Source of the DNA: Paracyclopina nana | Taxonomy: Eukaryota; Arthropoda; Copepoda; Cyclopoida; Cyclopettidae | Length of the DNA: 64,000 bases | Direction of reading: 5' to 3' | NCBI GenBank assembly: GCA_019096065.1 | Contig: JAGUCH010000005.1 | Span: 7,378,001-7,442,000, forward strand | Shown here: positions 22,751 through 34,700 of the stretch, in pieces | Layout: the number at the start of each line of letters is the position of its first letter | How positions within the stretch are numbered: the first letter of the stretch is position 1 | The notes under the pieces: model-generated | Seen by the model: only the letters and a program-made list of their open reading frames with translations | Databases searched by the model: none | Told to the model about the DNA's origin: nothing | Made by a program: the position numbers and the translations under genes

Positions 22751-25700
22751 GTAAGACAATTTGCTGAGATTTTGCTGAGTTGTTTACTTTTTGCTCAGCT
22801 CTTATTTATTTGAGGAGTTTGAGATAGATTTTTGGTGCCTTAAGGCAAGCAGTAATGAGTTTGAGATCAAATGCTGAGTTGTTAAGCCAATTTCTGAGTC
22901 CCGGCTAAAATGCTGAGTTTTAGCTCAGATGCTGAGTTTTGACTGATAATCCTGAATTTCATGCATTGTGAAGCTAAATTGAATTGATTTAAATGAAAAT
23001 AATGTTAATAAGTGGAAAAAAAGAGATTTTGTTTACTTTTTGCTGAGATTTATGATACAGCTTATCATCAATCCATCAAGCTTGACTGAGACTTGACCAC
23101 AAGTTCATTATTTGGCCCACATTTTCACTGCTGCACTCAAATCAACTTTCCATCTTTAATACGATTTCTGCGGTAAATCAGAATGAGAAAATCTTCTGCT
23201 GCTAGTTTGCTGAGACTTGTTTACCTCAACTTTTGCTGGGACTTATCTTCCTCAGATTTTGCTGAGACCTACTGAGCTACAACCTTTTTCTCAGTTTTTA
23301 AGCAACTGCTGAGAAATTATGCTTTAGTTTTTGCTGAGATTTTCTCAGTTTTGCTGAGTTTTGGCATTATTTATGCTCAATTTGCAGATAATTTCCTAAA
23401 ATAAACAATCATCATTTTGCTGAGATTTTTCATGATTCAGCTATGATTTTTTTCTCATTTTTGCTGAGATTTTCTCAGTTTTTTCTCAGTGTTTAGCTCT
23501 GAAGAGTAAACTGCTTTTTTATGCTGAGTCACTTTTTTTTTCGCGAGAAAATCCACTTTTGCTCTGCAATAATTCTCCAGTGTGCACTAATGATTTTCTC
23601 ATAATAATAAAAGTTGCGGTTTTCTTGATCACTTTTCTTGCATCTTGACTGAGATTGATTTCACCTGTGCAGTGGTGCACAGTGGCCGATTTGGTCGCGC
23701 ATACAAAAAATCAAGTCCAATTTTTTGGCTAGCTTGAAATTTATCCATTTTTGAAGCTACAAATAGCATAAATGTTCAATGCACTGATCAGTTTGGATTA
23801 GTTGGTATGCGCGCCAAATAATCCACTGTGCACTGCAACTTTTCCGAGTTTTTTATGTGAGTGATACTTTTCAAAGCCTGAAGCAATTTATGAATTGCCT
23901 TCAACTATTTTATATTCATCTCATTTTTTGCCTCACTTTTTTGCTATTTTGTGACTTATGGCTTCTTGTTTACCTTTTTTGTTTACATCCATTCAATTAT
24001 TCATAATTTGATATCGTTGTCCACTTTTCTCATTATTTCCATTAGATTTGCTGAGATTTACCTAGAATTTGCAAGGTTTAATATAATTTGCTGAGTTCAG
24101 CTGATTTTTGCTGAGATGTTCTTAGTTTTGCTGAGATTTTCTTGTTTCTTCTGAGGATTGCTGAGTTTTGCTCAGATTTGATGAGATTTACTTATTTTTG
24201 CTGAGACTTGCTTATTTTTGCTGAGATTTGTTTATTTTGCTGAGATTTGTTTATTTTTGCTGAGATTTGTTTATTTTTTGTTAGATTTGCTTGGTTTTAC
24301 TTAACATTACTGAGCATTGCGTAGATTTAATGATGTTTTTTGAAGTTTGCTGAGCAATGTTTTGCTGAGATTTGCTGAACTTTTCCAAAATGAGTTTAGT
24401 CATGCTGATTTTTGCTGATAATTAATGAGATTTGCTGAAACTTTCACGGGTTTAAGGTTAAAGTATTGTTATTATATTTTTTCAATGATTTATTTCAACT
24501 TTCAATTTTTCTCGCGAAATTGCTACTTCTTCGCGACACTTTGACGTATTTTTGCCACAAGGATTTATTGCTGTTCTGTGTGAGCGAGGCAAAAAATCCA
24601 CAGGTTGAAAAAAGAAATGAACCGATTTATTTGGAGCTTTGAATTTGCCTGTGGACATTTCTGCCATTTATCTCACTGCATAAAAGGAGGATTAGCCAGT
24701 CTTTTAGAAGATTAACTTGTTGCAATTCACCTTTGAAATTCTCCCTTTAAATCACAGTGATCAATGTGACACAACTTTGTGTGATACAAATTGTCATAGT
24801 GACATTACAAATTGTCACTGTGACATTACAAATTGTCACTGTGACATTACAAATTGTCACTGTGACATTACGAATTGTCACAGTGATGTAACAAATTGTC
24901 ACAGTGACGCTACAAATTGTCACATTGACGTTACAAATTGTCACAGTGACGTTACAAATTGTCACAGTGACGTTACAAATTGTCACAGTGACGTTACAAA
25001 TTGTCACAGTGACATTACAAATTGTCACAGTGCAGTGACATTATAAATTGTCACTGTGACATTACAAATTGTCACAGTAACATTCTGAATTGTCACAGTA
25101 ACATTCTGAATTGTCACAGCGACATTAGAAGTAGTCACTGTAACATTAGAAATTGTGACTTTGAAAATATTCACAAAAACATTACAAATAGTCCCTGTGA
25201 CAATTGTGACACTGGCTGGTATCACAGTTTCACATTTTGTGGGTTGGGAAAAATGGGCTCAATTATGTTCTCTTTGGGAATGGCGTCAGAATCGCTTATT
25301 TTGCGGTTGCAATTTGAACCCTTCAAAAGTTTTTGGAAGGAAGCAAAATAATGCTGTTGTGCATCTGTTGTTGCCAATTTTTTTCATGTCCCAATTTGAA
25401 CACTGATGATTTTTCTCCTACAAAAGAGAAATTCTCGCAAGATTGTCACTTGCAAACTAATTAATGCGATTCTTTTAATTGCATAATTATGTTTTCTTTA
25501 AATTGATTTTGTGATTTGTTTAGGTAATTTGGTATCCATTTATTTGTTGAAGCACTGACAAAAATTTTACAATTTTTTCTTGACACTCTTTTGCAATTTT
25601 TTGATGCTGTGGATACATTTTTTGTAAGTCTTGTAAAGTTTGTAAGTTTTTTTGAACCATCATTAAATCATCTTGAATCAAGAATAATTGTCTTTTTTGC

Positions 25701-28700
25701 ATCAATCTTCCATATTCATCTAAATGTTCAACGTCCAAATAAATTTGGCGAAGCAAGCACTTTTCATTAATATTATAATCCTGGATCTGTATAAGCTTAG
25801 TTTTTGCGCGCATAGCAATGTTCATATAATTCCCAATAGAAATGACCACATTGCTCTCCATTCCAATGGCTGATGATTCTTGACACACCAAATCACAATC
25901 TTCTCCACCTTTGATCCATGATCGAATGACTTCTTCTTGGCATTCATGCAGAAACTTAATGTTTCGGTTGTTTCTTATTGCAGACTTCAACAAGGGCTTA
26001 ATCAGAGTAGATGCAAAGTAGTCTTGAATGTGATCAGGTACAATGATGAGTGCTTTCTCCATTGGCGGTATCAGTTTGAGGCCTTGATCAAACGTTTCTA
26101 CTATGGAGACATCTGGTCCATTCATGATATTTGAAGGGACTTGCAAATTATGAATCTTGACATCTTGGTAACTGGGCAAATTGCTCAAAGTCTTGGCATG
26201 TTGAACAATTTGTTTGGTGTTTCTCAGAGGATACTCTAAATCATCTGGGATAACAAACCCATGCAAATTCCATTCAAAAGCTTCGAACCTAGGCAACCTC
26301 ATTTCCCTAACAACGATCCAAATAGTTTGACATTGCAATTTTTGCAAAAACCTTTCATCAAAGGCTTGACATTCAGTCTTAGAATTCCCATCAATTGGAA
26401 TGGAAAATTCATCAACGAAGACATTGTCAAAGCCAATGAATGTGGAAAGCCATTCCTCCAGATCATCAATTGTTTTGGCTTTTTTCAAAGCTTTCACTAC
26501 TACTTTCTCATCTGCTTTGAAGATCTCTTGCAGCCAAAAGTAAAGCAAGCTTATGTCATGATAGGTAGTCACTATGAACAAGACATTTTCACCTGCTTGA
26601 GCCAATGACTTGGCCTTATCAACCATCAACAAAGTTTTGCCGGTAGAATGAGCTGATGATAGAACCAATCTTGATGGGCCTGATGTCAGCATGCTCAGCT
26701 GTTGAGGCGTCCAACACAGCCAGAGTTTCAAGTTCTCAATTGAACCTGCCTCATCCAGCTTTTCAGCCACTTGGCTTGAAAATGTGCTTGGTATGGCACT
26801 TTGGTTGACATGGGCACAAAACAGAAGGTATTTGACCATGGTTTGGAACTCTTTTGCAGCAGTTGCAAACTGCTTTGGCTTCATGCTCAGCGAAATCATG
26901 GTTAGCTTCCTTTGAAGTTCTGACTCTCCAATCAGGATGAAATGGCTGCAATTGGCGCAAAACTGAAGGTTTGCATTGGTGTTTTCAGCATAGAATAGTG
27001 AAATAAACTTCCATTGAGGACTAATGTCAGCACCAAACCAGGACTCAAGTAGCTTTTTGGTCTGCTCCAACTGAACCTTGGCTTTTTCCATCGAGCTGTT
27101 GCTCACTTCACTCTTCACCTCAATGGTCATGATGTACTTGTATGTCCAATTGATGAGAATGAAATCCTTTTCTTCAGCTGGCTTTCTTTTGCGCTCTTCA
27201 ATGTCCAGAGTCAAGAAATACAAGGAGTGAACGACCACAACATCATCATTCATGGCTTGAAAGAAAACTTTCAAGGCCTCATAAACGGTTCTTTCTGGCT
27301 TTTCACCTTTCACTTTTTCAAAGTCGTTTTGAAGTTGATTTTGCACTTCTTGAGAAGTGGCTTCATAGTCCAACACCCTTGGGTGTTTGGTCAGAAAGTT
27401 TTCAGGCACAAAAATCCTACCAAATTGGTCCAGCTTCAATCCCGCAATTTGTGGATAGTCCCTGACCAAGAGAATTGATGCAGCCATGTCAACATCTTCC
27501 ACACGTTGTCTTCCATTGCCAAAGTAGAACTTTTTCATTCTTTTCTCCATTTTGTCAATGTCTTTCTTCATCCCTTTGGTTCCACTTGAACGCTGAAATC
27601 TCTCCTTGATTTTGGGCTCACCTGGCCTTAAGTTGAGCTCTCTTGGGCCAACAGTGCCACATAATGGCGAACACTTGGACATGTTTGATTTTTCCTTTTC
27701 ATAAGGAATCCTCTGAATGTCAACTGATAATTAAGCTCGCGAGAGAAATGCATTCATACACTTTTTTCAAGATAAGGCTGCTCAGGTAGATAACAAATAT
27801 TGCAAGCATTTCAATATGCTATCTTAAAAAAATGGAAAGGTTGCACAATCAATGAAAATGACCCATGAAAATGTACATATATTTCCTACGGCTCATGTCC
27901 CAACATGTCCCAATGACATGGCAGGTTCATATTAATACGTTCCATTTCTACCACTTTCCCATTTCTATCAAAAATGTCCAATTGCCACCTTAAATGTTCA
28001 AATTTCAAAGATGAGTGTCCCATTTCGACCCATTTTCACCATAATAGTCCCATTTCTACGGTGATAGTCCCATTTTTATTGTAAACGTTCCATTTCGACA
28101 GTGATAGTTCCATTTTGACCGCAATTGTTCTGTTTCTACCATGATGGTCCCATTTCTGCCATTATCGTCCCATTTCTACCATGATAGTCCCATTTCTGCC
28201 ATGATAGTCCCATTCTACTATGATGGTCCCATTTGTACACTGATGGTCCCATTTCTACCATAATAGTCCCATTTCTACCATGATGGTCCCATTTCTACCA
28301 TGATAGTCCCATTTCAACCATGATAGTCCCACTTCAATCAATAAAGTCCCATTTTAACCGTAAATGTCCCATTTCATACAACTCAAAAAAAAAGTCTTCT
28401 AAGATTATTAGCTATCCCATATCATAGTAGGTTTTCCCCAAAATGTCCCATTTTCAAAAAAATGTCCCAATTCCCGTCCTGAATTTTCCTTTAAATGGCC
28501 TTTTTGGCTTTGCAACGCAGTGGGAGGTCTTTTTGGCAAAATAATGCTGCAAAAAAAAATAAATTTCTGCGTGCCTTATGCAAAATTACGTTGTTTGACG
28601 TAATTATATGCGTTGTTTGAGACGCCGCCGCCAAAAAATGGCTCATTTTTTTGGAGAAATTGTTGGTGCGCGGGTCAAAAGGTCACCAGTGTAAATGCAT

Positions 28701-31700
28701 GTGAAAACTCTAATTGCTTTTTAATGGGAAGCGGAAAATCAAGTGTTGTTCTTCAACAAAACATGAAACTCTTGTTTTCCTACACACACACACGCACCAT
28801 TTAATTATGACATTGTATGAACCTGTGCACAGTGGGCAACCCTGCCAAAAAAACTTATTTTTTTGGTTGCGAAACAATTAATGCAATTTTGTTTTATTTC
28901 AAGTGTTTTATATTGTTTCTTACCAATTCTTTGGTTTTTGCTGTCTCTTGAGGCTCTTTTGTGGGTTTGGTGTTATTTTATGGTTTTTAAGGTTTTTTTA
29001 GGTTTTTTGGCTCCTAACGACTTTTTTGATCAGTTTTTGGGGTTTGAAGTTTCTTTTTTTAAGAACTGTGGGTGTTCATGGGTTTTCAGGTTTTTTAGGT
29101 TTATTGAGGTATCTTGGGTTTTTCAAAGCTATGGAATTTCAAAGGTTTTTTTTTTTTGGTTCTTTTTAAGGTTTTTATGGATTTTTAAGGTTTTTTTGGG
29201 TTGTAAAAGGTTTTTGAAGTTTTTATGGGCTCTGAATGGTTTTTATGGGTTGTATAAGGCTTTTACGGGTTTTGTAAGGTTTTTATGGGTTTAATAAGGT
29301 TTTTATGGGTTTAATAAGGTTTTTATGGGTTTAATAAGGTTTTTATGGGTTTAATAAGGTTTTTATGGGTTTAAAAGGTTTTTATGGGTTTAATAAGGTT
29401 TTTACGGGTTTTGTAAGGTTTTTATGGGTTTAATAAGGTTTTTATGGGTTTAATAAGGTTTTTTGTGTTTTCAAGGTTTTCTATGGGTTTCATGGATTTT
29501 TGAAATGTTTCCGTGGGTTTTAATGGCTTTCTATGGGCTTTATGGGTTTTTGAAAGGTTTCCATGGCTTTCAAAAGTTTTGATGGGCTATAATTGACATC
29601 ATGAAATTCCAAGGGTTTCTACTGAGTATATTATTTCTTTGATATCTTTTAAAGTGTCAACTTGGTCATATGTAGAATTGGTCTTATCAAATTGTGGTTT
29701 TTTTTGGATGGCCAAAATTGAGATGATTTGTTGGTTTGTGTCCATTTTCCCACACTTTTTGCCAAGATTTTTTTTTCTTTATTTGCCCCTGTCACAATAA
29801 ATTCTTTGGTTATGGATTGGTAAACAATTTTCCTATTATTAGCAATAGTAGGACAACTTTTTATCATTATTTTACTCTAATGTGAATTCCACTGTGTAAT
29901 TTTCTCATTGCAGCACACTGGGCTGAAATGAAGCGTCTTCAGACCAGTGTGCATTTTTAACAAGTTGTTTTTCAAGCAGTTTTTTCTCAGCAATTACGAC
30001 TATTAAAATTGTATGCAAAAAACCTGGCTTTGTTTTGATTATGATAAGAAAATGATAATCGTGGAATTTAACAACTCAAGGCCGAAAATATGAATAACAA
30101 TGGTCCAAAAAAGCAAGAAAATAGCTAAAATTATGTTAAATACTGAATTAAAAAAAAAGAGCCAAAAAAGGGCAGAAATAAGCCAAAAAGTGGAGCATCT
30201 TAAAAAAGCCAAAAAAGGGCCAAAAAGGGGCAGAAAATATTTTTTTTGGCAAAATAAAAGCAGTCTAAAAATCATCAAAAACGCTTTTTTTTAAAAAAAA
30301 AGTGCTAAAATGGGCCAAAAAGGCTAAAAGTAGGAATAATATATAGGGCCAAAAAGGGGCAGAAATTAATGAAAAGTAGTCAAAAAATCATCAAAAACGC
30401 CTTTATAAATAGTGTGAGCTGCTAAAATGGGCAAAAAAGGCAAAAAGTAGGCAAACATTATGAAAATGGCAGATATGGGCAAAAAAGGTCAAAGTGGGGC
30501 AAACAGAGGTCAAAAGTATGTCAAAAGTGTATTTTGGCGCTGTAAATTCCAGCCGGGCTTTATTTTGCCCTGCAATTTCGGCCAACAAAGAGGTCAATAT
30601 TTACATTTGCTAAAACAAGCGCTTTTGGCTGCGCGTGTCCGCTCACACGCGATCTTCCCCAATTTAAGCTGACAGAAAAGGGATCATTAACTCTTTTTTA
30701 AAAGAGGAAAAAGGGCCAAAAATTCCACTCTCTTTCTCTCGCATCAAATTGCCTATTTCTTTATTGAAATTGAAATATTTAGGGGTATTTTTCAAGCTCT
30801 TCTCTCGGGCTCTTTTGGGCTTTTAAAAAAACTCATTTTGGCCCCTTTTAAAAAGTCAAAAAATTAGTTTTGATTATGGGCTTCTTTAAAATAGTAATTT
30901 TGTTCCTACAATCGATTGTTTTGAATTAGCATTTTGTTGGGCTATTTAGGGCTTTTTCACAAAAAGAACATTTTGGCCATGTAAATGGAAGTTTTGAAAT
31001 TAGCTTTACAGCGGGCTTTTGAGGGCTTTTTTTGATAAGAAAATTTGGGCCCTATTTCTAATAGATTTGTATAAACTTGGCATTTTTGTGGGGTTTTTGG
31101 CAGTAAAATCCATTTTTAGAAAGTTTTCTGGTCATTAACATCAGTTAAGATTCAAATTTGCCCGATTAACCCTTGTTTGCCCTATTGAGCCCTTTTTACC
31201 TTTTTTAGCCTTTATTCACCCTAATTGATGGCTTTTTCACCAATGTTAAAAATATCAAGCTTGTATAGCACTGAAAAACTGGCTGCTTTAAAGCTTGCAT
31301 AAAATTGCCCATTTTCGCCCATTTTAGTGGTGTTTCCCCATAATTTTGTATACAGGTTTTTTCTGCATTTAATTTATTGCTTTGAGCACTTTATGCCCCA
31401 TTTATGCCAATTATTCCCTCCTCCCTTTTGAAAATGTGTTTTGTTGGTTAGGTGAGCAAATTGGCCTATTAAAAAGGGGATTTTTTTACAATGCTTTTTA
31501 TGGCTGCTGTTGTAGGTGTAAAAACCACCTTCGGCCGTAAATCACCCTTTTTTATTGCACCTTTTGTGAACGCGCTCAGATTTCACAGCATGACATAAAA
31601 TATTATATTTTTGCAGGTTATTTTCATTGATTTTCCCATACTTTGGCTTTTTCTGGCTACTTTCGGCTGTTTTGGGCCACTTTTGGCTGCTTTTGACATC

Positions 31701-34700
31701 TTTTTGCTTTTTTCATTCTTTTTTAAAGCTTTGAACACTTTTTGAAGTTGTTGGCTATTTTTGAAAAGAATTAGCCACTTTTGGAAATAATTTGCTATTT
31801 AGGGCAATTTTTGGCTACTTTTGGAAATAAATGGCTACTTTTTGAAATTAATGGCTACTTTTGGAATTTTTGGCTATTCAAGGCAAATTTTGGCTACTTT
31901 ATACATTTTTTGCTAGTCTAGGCATTTTTGGCTGCTTTTTGCATTTATTGTCTTCTTTTGGTAACATTTGGCTATTTAAGGCAATTTTTGGCTACTTTAT
32001 ACATTTTTTGCTACTCAAGGCATTTTTGGCTGCTTTTTGCATTTATTGCCTTCTTTTAGTAATATTTGGCTACTTTTTGCATTTTGGGCTACTTTTTGCA
32101 ATTTTTTGTATTTTAGGCTAGTTTTTGCAATTTTTGTCAATTTTTTGCATTTTTGGTTACTTTCGGTATTTTTTGGCACTTTTTGGCACAATTCGGGCTT
32201 TTGAGACTTGAATGGCATTTTTGTTTGTCCGGGAAAGCGTGGGAATCGATCATTGTAATTTTAGGCACCTTTTGAATCAATTTGACCTGGAATTACTGAA
32301 TCACTTTCTATGTTGCGATCGGGCCGAATCACGATCCGTTTTCGTATGAAAAACAACCTCAGCAAGTTTCCTTCTCGCATTATCAATTCATTAACGAGGG
32401 GAAGTTGTTCGAACTTTCATCACGTATCGAAATTTCATTATTTGCCCACATTTTCCACTCCGGGGTAAACGGATGAAAAAAGTGACGAAAAATGCACAAA
32501 TATTTTTTTTTTCTGTGCTGACTTGAAAATTATTCCATTAAATGATGATTTACGGTAAAAGTGGAAAAAAATGACAAAATTAAAAAATATAGCAAAAAAG
32601 TGACAAAATAAAATTATTGTGATGAAAAGTGACAAAATTCAAAAAAGGAAAAGTTGAAAAAAGAGACAGAATTCATAATTAAATATAAAAGTGACAAAAT
32701 TCAAAACAAAAATAGCAAAAAGTGATAAAATGCAGAAAAAGTGATGAAAAGTGCCAAAAAAATCAAGTAAATATTTAAAAAGTACCAAAAATGAATTACA
32801 AATAGGAAAGTTGCCATATTTCAAATGTAGCAAAAGTGGTAGAAAGTTACAAAATATGGTTGAATGTTATGCAAAAAAATAAATAGAAAAAGTGAGAAAC
32901 GATGATTAAGTCAAAAGTGGCACATTTTCAGTCAGCTTTTCCCAGTGTGCAATGGTGTGCTCACGTGAAGCGTTTTCAATTAAATTATCACAAGTTCTCA
33001 CGTCTTCAGTGGAAAAATTCGAGGTTTTTCTCAAATTATCAAAAAACAGTTAAATATATATTTTACAACTTAATTTTAATACTTTTTTCACCTGTTAATT
33101 TCGGCAAAAATATCTAGAATTTTTAAATGGCAATTTTAATGAGGTCTGGCAAGAATTAAAATTCACAGAAAATCGGGGTCTTAAATTGACCTGTCAAAAA
33201 TTAAAATGAGGGGAGAAAAATGTCGAATTTAAACGTTTCTCAACCTTGAAAGTCCAAACTCTGATGTTGTGTACAGTTATTGAAAAAAGCCAAACATTAA
33301 TGGAAAATGCCTCGGTCCAAAAATGGGAAGATGCAAAAATTACGCGAACCATTTGAAGCTCAAATCACCTGCGCGCGCGCGCGCGCGTGCTCACTCCAAA
33401 ACTCGAACTGAGCACACTGGGAAACTTTTGCGGAAAATTCTTGCTTGATCGAAGATCTAAGTTAAGTTATCAAACTGTGCGCAAAGGTCTAAGTTAAGTT
33501 CACAGACTGTGCTCTTAGTTCTAGGTTAAGTTTTCAAACTGTGCTCAAAGTTATAGGTTAAGTTCACAAACTGTGCTCAAAGGTCAAAGTTAAGTTCAAA
33601 AACTTTGCTCAAAGTTCTAGGTTAAATTCACAAACTGTGCTCTAAGATCTAAACTTAGCTTACAGACTAAACTCAAAGATCTAAATTCAATCATCAAAGT
33701 GTGCCTAAAGATCTAAGTCAAGTTCACAAACTGGCTGCAAAGATCTAAGTTCAGTTTGCTAAGTGTGATGACAGTCATATATCTAAACTCAGTCTTCAAA
33801 GTGTGCTCATAGATCTAAGTTATGTTCACTAAATGTGATGAAAGATCTAAGTTTAGTTCACAAACAGTGCTCATAGATCTATGTTCAGTTTACAAACTGC
33901 GCTCATGAATGTAAACTCAGCCATCAAAATGAGCTCTGATATCTAAGTTGAGCTCACAAACTGTGCTCTTAGATCTTCTTTCTAAGAACTCATACTGAGC
34001 ACTTTTTGAGCACTCTAACAGAAGCACACTTATTGAGCACTTTCTCAAAATTACGATTACTGAGCACTCTAAGAAGCATACAAACTGAGCACATAAAGAA
34101 GTACACAAACTGAGCACATTAAGAAGTAAACAATACTGAGCACTGTTCGAGAAGTACATTTACAGCTCTTTTTGAGTAACTCACTTTATGAGCACACTTT
34201 CTGAGATGTCGTAAACTTGGCTGAGCACATTTTCGGAGATGTCATAAACTTGGCTGAGCACATTTTCGAGAAGCGTACTGAGCACAATCTGCGCAAATCA
34301 CTGAGCACATTATAACCACACCACTTTTAACCTTTTTAACTGTACTTTTACTGAGCACTCTGAGTGTGCTTAACTTCTCACATTTTGAGCACGTTTTACC
34401 CCGCTGTGCCCGGAAAATAGAAGTAACATCTGCAAACCGTGAGTCAATCAAGGAATTGTTAGAATTTGTCCGTTCCCTTGCAAATTGGTAAATTGATATG
34501 TCAAAAACCTGCTCACAAAAATTATCAAATTATTTTTCCTTAAAGTTGTTACGTAATGGGCAGTCAAAAATGCGCCCCAAAAAAGGCACAAAACGAAAGT
34601 GATTTTCGGGGCCAAAATTGTGCAAGAAATGAAGAAGAAAAACGAGTGGGCGAGTTTTCTGTTTACATTTTTTGTGCTCTCGCGGAATAATTGGTGTTTG

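Noticed and set aside
28863..29294. 143-codon Phe/Gly-rich frame
   Set aside because: T- and G-rich degenerate repeat; composition alone explains it.
31600..31625. tttttgcag|gttatt as a ratchet point
   Set aside because: The pyrimidine tract is acceptable but GTTATT is a poor donor.
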